Assembly (NCBI GenBank): GCA_902556905.1 | Contig: CACDYK010000007.1 | Coordinates: 1-64,000, forward strand | Reading direction: 5' to 3' | Source: an uncultured Pelagibacteraceae bacterium | GTDB taxonomy: Bacteria; Pseudomonadota; Alphaproteobacteria; Pelagibacterales; Pelagibacteraceae | DNA length: 64,000 bases | Part shown: positions 53,165 through 62,804 of the stretch, in pieces | How the letters are laid out: each line of letters begins with the position of its first letter | Position numbering within the stretch: the first letter of the stretch is position 1 | Made by a program: the position numbers and the translations under genes | Notes under the pieces: model-generated | Told to the model about the DNA's origin: nothing | What the model saw: the letters and a program-made list of their open reading frames with translations, nothing else | Databases searched by the model: none

Positions 53165-53719
53165 TTATTTTTTCTTTTTCTCTTTTTCTTTTTTCTCTTT
53201 TTTATAAATGGTCGCTTTTTTTAATATTTCTTTTCTTAATTCACTTACTATAGATTTGTTTGAATCAATATATTTGCAATTAACTAAGGTTTCTTTACAT
53301 ATTCTAGTAAAAATTTTTATATCTAAAGCATCAGATCTAATTTCATTTGTAAGAAATCGAATTGTGATTTTTATACTTTCATTTTGTTCTTTTTCATTTG
53401 AGTACCAATCTGTGATAATAATTCCTCCACTGTAATTTACCGAAGTAAGAGGCATGAAATCAATGACATCAAGAGAAGCTCTCCATAATTCATTGGAACT
53501 TGCAAATTCAAAAACACCTCCTTTAGGAGATTTAAATGCATCATTGATCTTAAAACCACGACCTTCTTCAAGATTTTTTTTAACTCTTAGCTTAGGATCA
53601 TCCGGAAATTTCCTTGCATCACCCCCAATTTTTCCGTTACATCCATTAAGTAAAAGCGCAGATAATATGAAGAAAAAAAATATTTTTGTAAACGATACCT
53701 GGTGAAATTTCTTATTCAT
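53165..53719 (-). CDS. DUF3576 domain-containing lipoprotein
   Basis: Lipobox LLLNGCNG, 'LWRASLDVIDFMPLTSVNYSGGIIITDWYS'; next to leuS. Confidence 0.9.
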   Translation of the reverse strand: MNKKFHQVSFTKIFFFFILSALLLNGCNGKIGGDARKFPDDPKLRVKKNLEEGRGFKINDAFKSPKGGVFEFASSNELWRASLDVIDFMPLTSVNYSGGIIITDWYSNEKEQNESIKITIRFLTNEIRSDALDIKIFTRICKETLVNCKYIDSNKSIVSELRKEILKKATIYKKEKKEKEKKKK

Positions 53720-53781
53720 TTATTCTCGCTTATACAGCATAAATTTTCAAAATTACTAAATATATCTAAATAAATGGAGAA

Positions 53782-53805
53782 AAGTGATGCATAAATGCAA
53801 CACTT
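53782..53805. promoter_or_regulatory. inverted repeat in porin upstream region (operator or leader hairpin candidate)
   Basis: AAGTG-A-TGCAT-AA-ATGCA-A-CACTT, followed by ATGGTTTTTTT. Confidence 0.5.
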
Positions 53806-53913
53806 ATGGTTTTTTTAACAACAATTATGAATTTTAGGAAAAATTTTTAGTAAAAATGCTAATAACACAGTGTTTATTATTAATAATTAACATTTAACAA
53901 AGGAGTAATTAAT

Positions 53914-54849
53914 ATGAACATTAAAAAAATAGGTTTGACTGCTTTAGCAGCGTCACTTGTTTCTGTATCGGCTCATGCTGGTGCTATGTCAGTGGCTGGT
54001 GGAGCATCAATTGGTGTTAAAAACAACGCTGGATCTGATGGTGGTAAATCAATCACTATGGGTAACCAGTTAACTTTCACTGGTGGTGGAGAGTTAGATA
54101 ACGGTCTAAACGTAGCTTTATCTTTCATAATTGACCAAGCTGATGGTGTAACAGCTGGAACAGCTCCGTTTGATAGTCACTCAATCACAATTAGCTCAGA
54201 TGCTATGGGATCTATAGTTATTGCTGGTGAAGGTGCTGGAAATGCTCAATCAGCTTTAGATACTACAGCTGCTGGAGATATCTGGGATAACGGCTTTTCA
54301 TATACTGCTATGGCTGGATCTGACGCTTCTTCAAGCTCAATAAACTACACTCTACCTACTTTGATGGATGACTTGTCTGTCTCTGCTTCGTACAGTCCAA
54401 GTGGAGCAGCTGTAGAGTCGACTACTGCAATAGCTTTCACTTATACAGGTGTTGAAGGTTTATCAGTGAGTTATGGTTCAGGTGAAGCTGGCTCAACAAC
54501 AGCTACTGCATCAGGTGATGTAACAACTGTTAAAGGTTCTTACGCGATAGGATCATTCACAGCTGCTTACTCAAACACTGAGTCTGATAAAGATAGCACT
54601 GGTACAGATGAAGAGATGACTTCATTTAAACTTTCATACACAGTAACTGATGATTTATCTATTAGTTATGGTGAAGAAGTTCACGAAACATCTGGTCAAG
54701 CTACTGATGAAGAGTTTGAACAACTTTCTGTATCATACACAACTGGTGGTATGACACTTACAGCTTCTCAAACTGATGCTTCTGGACTTGGAAATAGTGC
54801 AGGAACTACAGGTGAAAGATGGAAATTAGGTGCTTCATTTGCATTCTAA
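53914..54849 (+). CDS. porin (Gram-negative outer membrane porin)
   Basis: MNIKKIGLTALAASLVSVSAHAGAMSVAGGASIGVKN signal peptide, beta-barrel repeats, C-terminal ...WKLGASFAF; strong RBS aaggag. Confidence 0.88.
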   Translation: MNIKKIGLTALAASLVSVSAHAGAMSVAGGASIGVKNNAGSDGGKSITMGNQLTFTGGGELDNGLNVALSFIIDQADGVTAGTAPFDSHSITISSDAMGSIVIAGEGAGNAQSALDTTAAGDIWDNGFSYTAMAGSDASSSSINYTLPTLMDDLSVSASYSPSGAAVESTTAIAFTYTGVEGLSVSYGSGEAGSTTATASGDVTTVKGSYAIGSFTAAYSNTESDKDSTGTDEEMTSFKLSYTVTDDLSISYGEEVHETSGQATDEEFEQLSVSYTTGGMTLTASQTDASGLGNSAGTTGERWKLGASFAF

Positions 54850-54874
54850 TTAAATCTAGATAAAAATATTAAAG

Positions 54875-54900
54875 GGCCCCTTTTTAGGGGCCTTTTTTTT
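54875..54900 (+). terminator. Rho-independent terminator after porin
   Basis: GGCCCC-TTTTTA-GGGGCC stem-loop plus T8 tract. Confidence 0.95.
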
Positions 54901-55417
54901 ATTCAAAATAAGATATTCCAGCAAAGTCAGATCGATTTATTAGAGAAAGTTTTTTTTTATTTTTATTTGAAATTCCACCAAGTATGACAACGTTTTTTTT
55001 GGTTAGTTTAGAGAGTAATTTGAATTTATTTATTCCTAGAAAGTTTTTATTTTTTTTAAACAAAGAAGATAAAAAAATCTTTCTTACATTTTGATTTTCT
55101 TTTGTTCTGATTTCTTTAAGATTATGAGCAGATCCAACTATTTTAAAGTTTTGTTTATAAGAGTAAGCCAAATGTTTTAAGCTTTTATTAAAAGCTGGGA
55201 TATAAACTCCATCTAAATCTAGTTTAATTGCCATCTTAACATTATTTGATAAATAAAACTTAATAGATTTTTTTTTACAATATTTTTTAATTTTTAGAAT
55301 AAGCGTCTCGTTTAATGTTTTTGTTGAATAGTTTCTGTAAATTATTGTAGTTTGTTTATCTTGTTTATCGATATTAATTGTGTCAAATTTGTTAATAAAG
55401 TAATATTTTCTGATCAT
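54899..55417 (-). CDS. divergent thiamine-phosphate synthase (ThiE/TenI)-like protein
   Basis: LDLDGVYIPAFN, FKIVGSAHNLKEI, VVILGGISNKN; TIM-barrel-like motifs but weakly conserved. Confidence 0.55.
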   Translation of the reverse strand: MIRKYYFINKFDTINIDKQDKQTTIIYRNYSTKTLNETLILKIKKYCKKKSIKFYLSNNVKMAIKLDLDGVYIPAFNKSLKHLAYSYKQNFKIVGSAHNLKEIRTKENQNVRKIFLSSLFKKNKNFLGINKFKLLSKLTKKNVVILGGISNKNKKKLSLINRSDFAGISYFE

Positions 55418-55423
55418 ATTTAT

Positions 55424-56083
55424 ATGCATAATACTGTTAAAAATTTACTAGACATTGAAAATAATATCAAAATTTATCTTAATAAATTAAATATCAATAA
55501 TAATCCTAAAATTGTTGCAGTATCAAAGACTTTTGGAATTAATAAAATTTTACCCCTTATTAAGTATGGTCATATAGATTATGGTGAAAATAAAGTCCAG
55601 GAGGCAGTTGCAAAATGGACAGAGATAAAAAAAACAAATTCAAAAATAAAATTACATATGATTGGAAAATTACAAACGAATAAAGTGAAATTTGCTGTTC
55701 AGGTATTCGATTATATTCATTCAGTAGATAGTGAAAAACTTGCAAAAAAAATTGCAGATGAACAAAGTAAAATAAATAAAAATATTAAAATATTTTTACA
55801 AGTTAATATTGGTGATGAAAATCAAAAATCTGGGATTAATAAAAATGATGTGAGCAAACTAGTTTCTTACTGCAAAAAAATTGATTTAGATTTAATTGGT
55901 TTAATGTGCATCCCACCTGCTAATATTGATCCAGAACATTACTTTGAGGAGATGAATAAATTAAATAAATCTTTAGATCTTATCGAATTAAGTATGGGCA
56001 TGTCTTCAGATTTTCTAATAGCTACTAAACACCTATCAACATACATTAGAGTTGGTTCTGGTATTTTTGGTCAAAGATTTTAA
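55424..56083 (+). CDS. YggS family PLP-dependent protein
   Basis: KIVAVSKTFGINKILPLIKYGHIDYGENKVQEA, HMIGKLQTNK, GLMCIPP, LSMGMSSDFLIA, RVGSGIFGQR; start at 55424. Confidence 0.95.
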   Translation: MHNTVKNLLDIENNIKIYLNKLNINNNPKIVAVSKTFGINKILPLIKYGHIDYGENKVQEAVAKWTEIKKTNSKIKLHMIGKLQTNKVKFAVQVFDYIHSVDSEKLAKKIADEQSKINKNIKIFLQVNIGDENQKSGINKNDVSKLVSYCKKIDLDLIGLMCIPPANIDPEHYFEEMNKLNKSLDLIELSMGMSSDFLIATKHLSTYIRVGSGIFGQRF

Positions 56084-56574
56084 AAAATTTTTATTTTTGA
56101 ATTTTTTTCAAGTAATTTTAGTAAAATCAAAAAATCTTTTTCTTTCAAAGCAATGCATCCATCTGTTGGTTTATAATTATTAGTTAAGTGAATAAAAATA
56201 CAACTACCTTGACCAACAATGGGTTTATTAAAATTATACTTAATTGGAATTAGGAAATCATATTTATGATCTTTTCTTCTTAACTTTTCGTGTCCGATTC
56301 TTTCTTCTATCTTAGAAAGCCTGTTATATTTTTTTGGATAACGAACATCATCACACCAACCCATATCTTCTTTAATTTCAATACATTTTAGTAAAGTTGA
56401 AGGCTTTTCTTTACGATCTTTCCTAAAATAGAGATTTTCAATTTTAAAGGTTCCTTTTGGTGTTTTTTTATCTCCCTCTTTTTTATTCCTTGTTGAGCCA
56501 TTTTTTCCAATACAACACTTAAATTTAAATTCATCTACTTGAAGAGTGTGTTTATTTTTTACAAAAATTGTCAT
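56080..56574 (-). CDS. L,D-transpeptidase family protein (YkuD-like)
   Basis: CCIGKNGSTRNKKEGDKKTPKGTFKI, CIFIHL....PTDGCIAL. Confidence 0.9.
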   Translation of the reverse strand: MTIFVKNKHTLQVDEFKFKCCIGKNGSTRNKKEGDKKTPKGTFKIENLYFRKDRKEKPSTLLKCIEIKEDMGWCDDVRYPKKYNRLSKIEERIGHEKLRRKDHKYDFLIPIKYNFNKPIVGQGSCIFIHLTNNYKPTDGCIALKEKDFLILLKLLEKNSKIKIF

Positions 56575-56586
56575 ATTCTCTTTTCT

Positions 56587-57150
56587 GTGAGCACACAGTA
56601 TTTAATAATATATAAGTTTACCTCATTATTTCAAATTCTTGAAGAACTTGGTTCAGATTTAAATTTTAAGATCACTTTTGTAGATAGTAATAAATCTCTA
56701 AACGATAAAGTAAAAAATCTTAATAATTATTTAATTATATCTAATAAAAAATATTCAGACATTGGTAATCAATTTATTTTAGACAATACACCAATTAAAA
56801 TTTTTAAATTAATGGAAAAGATAAATATTGAATTTTTAAAATTACAATTCAACAGTCAGTCTGAAGTGAAAATAAGCAATTATATTATAGATCTAAATTC
56901 AAGAGAAATGTGTAAAAATAATACAAAGCTAAAATTGACTGAAAAAGAAATTAATACAATTAATTATTTATCAAAATCAAACAAGCCGGTTAGTATTGAT
57001 GAATTACAAGAAAAGGTGTGGAGCTATCAATCTGACATAGAAACTCATACTGTTGAGACTCATATTTATCGATTAAGAAAAAAATTTTTAAAAACCTTTA
57101 ATGATAATGAATTTATTATTAGTAAAAAAAATGGCTATCAAATCAAATAA
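56587..57150 (+). CDS. OmpR-type winged-helix regulator with degenerate receiver domain
   Basis: C-terminal wHTH 'IDLNSREMCKNNTKLKLTEKEINTINYL...HTVETHIYRLRKKF....ISKKNGYQIK'; GTG start at 56587. Confidence 0.82.
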   Translation: MSTQYLIIYKFTSLFQILEELGSDLNFKITFVDSNKSLNDKVKNLNNYLIISNKKYSDIGNQFILDNTPIKIFKLMEKINIEFLKLQFNSQSEVKISNYIIDLNSREMCKNNTKLKLTEKEINTINYLSKSNKPVSIDELQEKVWSYQSDIETHTVETHIYRLRKKFLKTFNDNEFIISKKNGYQIK

Positions 57151-57250
57151 GAAAAACCCAATAATTAAAGACCTATTTACAAAAAAATATAAGCCAAAAA
57201 TAGTCAAACCTAAAAAGGGAAAAGGAAGTTTTAAAAGAAAAAAAATTTAA
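57131..57250 (+). CDS. ArfA-like alternative ribosome-rescue factor (39 aa small ORF)
   Basis: MAIKSNKKNPIIKDLFTKKYKPKIVKPKKGKGSFKRKKI*; resembles the E. coli ArfA core '...[21 protein letters not shown]'. Confidence 0.65.
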   Translation: MAIKSNKKNPIIKDLFTKKYKPKIVKPKKGKGSFKRKKI

Positions 57251-57252
57251 GC

Positions 57253-58182
57253 TTAAAGTCTTGCTCCAATTTGTTGTATTACTCTAGAAGACATTTCTGT
57301 ACCTTTTTCTAAACTTTCTTTGATTGATAATTTATTAACATAACCATGTAGAAAACCAGCAGCGAAGAGGTCTCCAGCACCTGTAAGGTCAACAATTTTT
57401 AGATTTGGTTGTATGTCACTTTCAAAAATTTCTTTTCCATTAATAGCAACCGCACCTTTCTCACCTCTAGTTATAACTACTAGCTTATTCAGTTGCTTTG
57501 AAAAATCTATAACTTCATTAAAATTTTTTGCTTCAATTAATGAAGTAATTTCTTGTTCATTAGCAAAAGTTATATCAAGTTTATTTTTTACTAAGTTTAA
57601 AAAATGAATTTTATGTCTATCTACACAAAACAGATCAGAAAGTGACATAGCAATCTTACTTGCATGATTAATAGCTTTATCGAATGCTTTTTTAGGTTCT
57701 CCTTCATCCCACAAATACCCTTCTAAAAATACTATTTCACTTTTTTTAATTGCTTCAGGACTAACATCATTTTCATTAATTTTTCCTGCTGTTCCTAAAA
57801 ACGTGCACATTGTCCTTTCTGAGTCTGGAGTGATTAATATCAAACAAGTACCAGTTGGTAATTCTTCTTTCTTTTTTGAGTAAAAATATTCTACGTTTTC
57901 TTTTTTTAGACCCTCTTCATATTTGCCACCAAAGTCGTCATTAGAAATTTTTCCAATAAAACCTACTTGGTTACCAAGTTGAGATAGCCCAACTATAGAA
58001 TTTGCTACTGAGCCTCCAGAAACAGTTTTTTCAATTTTGAGATTTATTAATAATTGCTTGAATTCATTTTCATCAAAAAATAATTTCATTGTACTTTTTG
58101 TAAGATTATTCTCTTGAATAAAACTATCTTCAACTTTACAAATGACATCGACTATTGCGTTTCCTATTCCTAAAATTCTCAT
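57253..58182 (-). CDS. PfkB family carbohydrate/adenosine kinase
   Basis: GIGNAIVDVICKVED, GGSVANSIVGLSQLG, VDLTGAGDLFAAGFLHGY. Confidence 0.95.
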   Translation of the reverse strand: MRILGIGNAIVDVICKVEDSFIQENNLTKSTMKLFFDENEFKQLLINLKIEKTVSGGSVANSIVGLSQLGNQVGFIGKISNDDFGGKYEEGLKKENVEYFYSKKKEELPTGTCLILITPDSERTMCTFLGTAGKINENDVSPEAIKKSEIVFLEGYLWDEGEPKKAFDKAINHASKIAMSLSDLFCVDRHKIHFLNLVKNKLDITFANEQEITSLIEAKNFNEVIDFSKQLNKLVVITRGEKGAVAINGKEIFESDIQPNLKIVDLTGAGDLFAAGFLHGYVNKLSIKESLEKGTEMSSRVIQQIGARL

Positions 58183-58183
58183 A

Positions 58184-58837
58184 TTATGCTTTTTGGGTAA
58201 TAACAGTTTTTTTTCTATTTGGGTAGCAAGTAGTGCATATTTTGCATACTAAACCATAACAATTTCTCGCCTTACAATATTCTCTGCCATAAAAAATTAT
58301 TTGTAAATGAAGTTTAGACCAAGTTCTTTTAGGAAAAATTCGTTTTAAATCTTTTTCAGTTTGAACTACATTTTTCCCATTTGTTAATCCCCATCTTTGG
58401 GCAAGTCTATGAATATGAGTATCAACTGCAAAAGCTGGATACCCAAAACCTTGAGACATCACTACGCTAGCTGTTTTATGGCCTACACCAGGTAGATTTT
58501 CTAGTTCTTCAAAGGTTTTAGGCACTTTTCCGTTGTGTTTTTCCAAAACCTGTTTTGACATTAAATAAATACTTTTAGCTTTAACTCTAAAAATACCAAT
58601 TTTTTTAATTAATTTTTCGATTTTTTTTCTTCCTAATTTTACAAAATGTTCTGGTTTGTAGTATTTTGGGTATATATCTTTTGTCACATTATTTACATTC
58701 ACATCGGTACATTGAGCTGAAAGAAGTACAGAAATTAATAGTGTAAAAGTATTTTTACTTTTAAGAGGGACTGGCGCTTTAGGATAAATTTTATTTAGAG
58801 TTTTAATTATAATTTTTGCCTTTTGTTTTTCATTCAT
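58184..58837 (-). CDS. nth: endonuclease III
   Basis: LLSAQCTDVNVN, LPGVGHKTASVVMSQGFGYPAFAVDTHIHRLAQRWG, 4Fe-4S Cys cluster at C-terminus. Confidence 0.97.
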   Translation of the reverse strand: MNEKQKAKIIIKTLNKIYPKAPVPLKSKNTFTLLISVLLSAQCTDVNVNNVTKDIYPKYYKPEHFVKLGRKKIEKLIKKIGIFRVKAKSIYLMSKQVLEKHNGKVPKTFEELENLPGVGHKTASVVMSQGFGYPAFAVDTHIHRLAQRWGLTNGKNVVQTEKDLKRIFPKRTWSKLHLQIIFYGREYCKARNCYGLVCKICTTCYPNRKKTVITQKA

Positions 58838-59613
58838 TATGAAAAATTAAGCAAATCTCTCATAGAATATAATCCTGGTTTTTTTTTCATTAACCATTTA
58901 GAGGCGGTCAAAGCTCCATCAGAGTAAAGTGTTCTATCAAAAGCCTCATGGTTTAATGTTATTATTTCTTTTCCACTTGAGAATTTTACTTCATGTTCAC
59001 CAATAATTTCGCCTTTTCTTATAGAATTAAAATTAATTTTTTTTCCATAAGGAATAGATTTTTTATTTAAAAATTTTTTACCAATTAAATTATATAAATT
59101 TTTATTTTTTCCATCTGCTATCCCTTTCCCTAGCATTAATGCTGTACCTGATGGGTAGTCTTTTTTGTGTTTGTGGTGAACTTCAAATATTTTACTTAAA
59201 TAATTATCACCCAGAGATTTCGAAGCGATCTCAGTTAAATACATTAATAAATTAACTCCTAAGCTCATATTACCAGCTTTTAAAATAGGTATTTTTTTTG
59301 AATATTTCTTTATTTGATTTTCTTGGGTTCTGCTGAAACCAGTTGTGCCAATAACAACTTTCTTTTTAAGTTTCGATGCTATCCTTAATATTTCTAGGGT
59401 GCACTCTGGAACAGTAAAATCAATAATTATATCTGTTTTTTTAAACGCAATATCTGAATTTAATTCTGGTCTAATCCCATTAAATTTTTTATTCACCAGT
59501 CTATTTTCTGTAAGTGTAACTAACTTAAAATTTTTATTTTTTTTTGATGACTTAATTAGTTGTTGGCCCATCCTGCCCATACAACCTGAAATCGCTAAAT
59601 TAATTTTTTTCAT
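58837..59613 (-). CDS. dapB: 4-hydroxy-tetrahydrodipicolinate reductase
   Basis: ISGCMGRMGQQLI, IDFTVPE, IGTTGFSRTQ, EVHHKHKKDYPSGTAL. Confidence 0.97.
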   Translation of the reverse strand: MKKINLAISGCMGRMGQQLIKSSKKNKNFKLVTLTENRLVNKKFNGIRPELNSDIAFKKTDIIIDFTVPECTLEILRIASKLKKKVVIGTTGFSRTQENQIKKYSKKIPILKAGNMSLGVNLLMYLTEIASKSLGDNYLSKIFEVHHKHKKDYPSGTALMLGKGIADGKNKNLYNLIGKKFLNKKSIPYGKKINFNSIRKGEIIGEHEVKFSSGKEIITLNHEAFDRTLYSDGALTASKWLMKKKPGLYSMRDLLNFS

Positions 59614-59649
59614 TTATTAAATATTAACTCTTTTTAAAAGATTAGTCTT

Positions 59650-60777
59650 TTAGTTTTTCCAAAAATCTTTTGCTTTTTGAAAAAACCTTTTTATACTTGG
59701 ATTAGATTTATCGTTCTCAATTTCTCTAAATTGCTGCAATAACTCTTTTTGTTTTTTATTTAAATAAACTGGAACTTCTGTTTTAACCTGAACATATAAG
59801 TCACCAAAATCCCCTCTCCTCATAAATGGCATTCCTTTACCCTTTAATCTGAATTGTTTACCATTTTGAGTTCCATCAGGAATTTTTATTTTAGCTTTAC
59901 CTCCATCAATAGTTGGAATTTCAATAGTAGTTCCTAATGCTGCATCTGCGAGAGAAAGTGGAAATTCAAAAAATAAATTTTCATCTGATCTTTTAAATAA
60001 GTTGTGAGAATGAACGTTAATAAATAGATATAGATCACCTGTTGCCCCACCTCTACTCCCAGCCTCTCCTTTGCCTGCTAATCTAATTCTTGTTCCATCG
60101 TCAACACCTTGAGGAATTGTAACTGATATTTTTTTAGATGCTTGTTTTTTCCCTTGACCATTACAGTCACTACACGGATTTGTAATTTCCTCTCCATTAC
60201 CATTACATTGAGGACAGGTTTGTTGGACAGTAAAAAAGCCTTGATTAGATCTTATTTTTCCATTTCCACCACAATAAGTACATCTGTCAGGTGAATGACC
60301 TGGTTTTGAGCCATTTCCTTTACAAGTGTTACATTTTTCTGTCGTAGAAAATTTAATATCCTGTTTTTTACCTTGGTATGCTTCCTCGAGTGTAATTGAT
60401 AAATCATATCTTAGGTCTGAGCCCCTATTATTCGTGCTTCTATTTCTTGATCTTCCTCCACCACCAAAATCACCAAAAAAATCTTCAAAAATATCTGAAA
60501 AGTCTGCTCCACTAAAACCTCCGAAGCCACCACTTTGTCTTCCACCGCCATTTTCAAAGGCAGCATGACCGAAATTATCGTAATTTTGTTTCTTTTCTTT
60601 ATCTGAGAGAATTCCGTAAGCTTCACTAGCTTCTTTAAATTTTTCTTCTGCAACTTTATCACCTGGATTTTTGTCAGGGTGGTGTTTAACTGCAAGTTTT
60701 CTATATGCTGACTTTAGCTCATCAGGAGAAGCATTTTTTCCAACCCCTAAAACATCATAGAAATCTCTTTTAGCCAT
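59650..60777 (-). CDS. dnaJ: molecular chaperone DnaJ
   Basis: J domain with [10 protein letters not shown] region, four CxxCxGxG zinc motifs. Confidence 0.98.
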   Translation of the reverse strand: MAKRDFYDVLGVGKNASPDELKSAYRKLAVKHHPDKNPGDKVAEEKFKEASEAYGILSDKEKKQNYDNFGHAAFENGGGRQSGGFGGFSGADFSDIFEDFFGDFGGGGRSRNRSTNNRGSDLRYDLSITLEEAYQGKKQDIKFSTTEKCNTCKGNGSKPGHSPDRCTYCGGNGKIRSNQGFFTVQQTCPQCNGNGEEITNPCSDCNGQGKKQASKKISVTIPQGVDDGTRIRLAGKGEAGSRGGATGDLYLFINVHSHNLFKRSDENLFFEFPLSLADAALGTTIEIPTIDGGKAKIKIPDGTQNGKQFRLKGKGMPFMRRGDFGDLYVQVKTEVPVYLNKKQKELLQQFREIENDKSNPSIKRFFQKAKDFWKN

Positions 60778-60808
60778 AAGTTACTCTAATATAATGGTTG
60801 TTGAGATT

Positions 60809-62743
60809 TTAAGCGCTTTTTTCTTTATCTTCTTCTTTATTCTCTTCTTTTACTTCTTCAAAATCTGCATCAACTACATTATCGTCTTTTTTTCCTTCAT
60901 CATTATTTTTACCGTCGTCAGGTGAATCTGGTTTCTTCTCTTGAGATTTATATATAGCTTCTCCTAATTTCATCGATGCTTGAACTAACGTTTCTGTTTT
61001 TTTCTTAATATCTTCATTATCAGTTCCTTTAAGAGCTTCTTTTAAACTGGATGATGCATCTTCGATTGCTTTTTTTTCAGCATCAGTAATTTTAGATCCA
61101 TGCTCTTTAAGATTTTTTTCAGTTGAATGAATTAGGGTGTCAGCTTGGTTTCTTGTATCTACAGATTCTCTTTTCTTTTTATCTTCTTCTTTATTAGCTT
61201 CTGCATCTTTAACCATTTTTTCAATTTCCTCTTCACTTAATCCACCAGAAGCTTGGATTTGAATTTTTTGTTCCTTACCAGTTCCTTTATCTTTTGCTGA
61301 AACACTAACTATACCGTTAGCATCAATATCAAAAGTAACTTCAATTTGAGGAACCCCTCTTGCTGCTGGAGCTATACCAACCAATTCAAAGTTTCCTAAC
61401 ATTTTGTTATCAGTGGCCATTTCTCTTTCGCCCTGAAGCACTCTAATAGAAACTGCTGGCTGATTATCTTCTGCAGTAGAAAATACTTGGCTCTTTTTTG
61501 TTGGTATTGTTGTATTTTTCTCAATTAGCTTAGTTGATACACCACCAAGAGTTTCAATACCTAGAGATAAAGGTGTAACATCTAAAAGAAGTACATCTTT
61601 AACATCACCCTGAAGTACTCCGGCTTGAATAGCAGCACCCATCGCTACAACTTCATCTGGATTAACACTTTTGTTTGGGTCTTTACCAAAAAAGTTTTTA
61701 ACTTCAGCTAGAACCTTAGGCATTCTAGTCATTCCACCAACCATAACAATTTCATCAATATCACTTGCGGATATACCAGCATCACTTAATGCTGTTTTAC
61801 AAGGTGGCAATGTTCTAGCAATTAAATCTTCAACAAGAGCTTCAAGTTTTGCTCTAGTCATTTTTAAATTAATATGTTTTGGACCTGTTTTATCAGCAGT
61901 GATAAATGGCAAATTAATATCAGTCTGTTCTGCTGAAGATAGTTCAATTTTTGCTTTTTCTGCAGCTTCTTTTAATCTTTGAAGTGCAAGCTTGTCTGAT
62001 GTTAGATCAATACCATTATCTTTTTTAAACTCTGCAATTAAGTAATCTACGATTGTGTTATCAAAGTCTTCACCACCTAAAAAAGTATCTCCATTAGTTG
62101 ACTTAACTTCAAATACACCATCACCTAATTCAAGAATAGAAACGTCAAATGTTCCACCACCTAAATCGTATACTGCAATTTTCTTATTTTGTTTTTTATC
62201 TAAACCATATGCCAATGATGCAGCAGTAGGCTCATTAATAATTCTTAAAACTTCTAGACCTGCAATTTTACCAGCATCTTTTGTTGCTTGTCTTTGTGCA
62301 TCATTAAAATAAGCAGGTACGGTTATTACTGCCTTAGTAACTTCTTGACCCAAGTATTTTTCAGCTGTTTCTTTCATTTTTTGAAGAATAAAAGCAGATA
62401 TCTGTGAAGGTGAGTATTTTTCTCCTTTTGCTTCAATCCAAGCATCACCCTTTTCAGAGTTAACTATTTTAAAAGGAGCTGCATTAATATCTTTTTTTAC
62501 AGTTGGGTCTTCAAAATTTCTTCCTATTAGTCTTTTAACAGCAAAAATTGTATTTTCAGGGTTCGTTACAGCTTGTCTTTTGGCAGGTTGACCAACTAGC
62601 TTTTCACCATCATCAGTAAAAGCCACAACTGAAGGAGTTGTTCTTGCACCCTCAGCATTTTCTAATACTTTAGGTTGGCTTCCTTCCATTATTGATACAC
62701 ATGAGTTTGTTGTACCAAGATCTATTCCAATAATTTTGCTCAT
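60809..62743 (-). CDS. dnaK: molecular chaperone DnaK
   Basis: [53 protein letters not shown]. Confidence 0.99.
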   Translation of the reverse strand: MSKIIGIDLGTTNSCVSIMEGSQPKVLENAEGARTTPSVVAFTDDGEKLVGQPAKRQAVTNPENTIFAVKRLIGRNFEDPTVKKDINAAPFKIVNSEKGDAWIEAKGEKYSPSQISAFILQKMKETAEKYLGQEVTKAVITVPAYFNDAQRQATKDAGKIAGLEVLRIINEPTAASLAYGLDKKQNKKIAVYDLGGGTFDVSILELGDGVFEVKSTNGDTFLGGEDFDNTIVDYLIAEFKKDNGIDLTSDKLALQRLKEAAEKAKIELSSAEQTDINLPFITADKTGPKHINLKMTRAKLEALVEDLIARTLPPCKTALSDAGISASDIDEIVMVGGMTRMPKVLAEVKNFFGKDPNKSVNPDEVVAMGAAIQAGVLQGDVKDVLLLDVTPLSLGIETLGGVSTKLIEKNTTIPTKKSQVFSTAEDNQPAVSIRVLQGEREMATDNKMLGNFELVGIAPAARGVPQIEVTFDIDANGIVSVSAKDKGTGKEQKIQIQASGGLSEEEIEKMVKDAEANKEEDKKKRESVDTRNQADTLIHSTEKNLKEHGSKITDAEKKAIEDASSSLKEALKGTDNEDIKKKTETLVQASMKLGEAIYKSQEKKPDSPDDGKNNDEGKKDDNVVDADFEEVKEENKEEDKEKSA

Positions 62744-62764
62744 AATTTAAATTCTCTCCTTCAT

Positions 62765-62790
62765 ATATGTGTTAATATTAATTCTACAAG
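62765..62790 (-). promoter_or_regulatory. possible sigma32-like promoter of dnaK
   Basis: Reverse strand CTTGTAG-N11-ACACATAT upstream of the dnaK start. Confidence 0.35.
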
Positions 62791-62804
62791 TTCAACAAAT
62801 GTAA

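Noticed and set aside
53165-53205. Lys/Glu-rich tail of the DUF3576 lipoprotein as a functional motif
   Set aside because: Simple low-complexity A-rich coding end; nothing beyond composition to support a function.
53720-53913. Upstream porin region considered as a known riboswitch
   Set aside because: Only a dyad and T-run are visible; no recognisable riboswitch core.
60778-60808. Separate heat-shock promoter for dnaJ
   Set aside because: The 31-bp dnaK-dnaJ gap has no correctly spaced CTTG/CCAT pair; co-transcription with dnaK is more likely.
61671-62312. Two plus-strand ORFs antisense to dnaK
   Set aside because: Shadow ORFs from the conserved, codon-biased dnaK sequence; no start context or family match.
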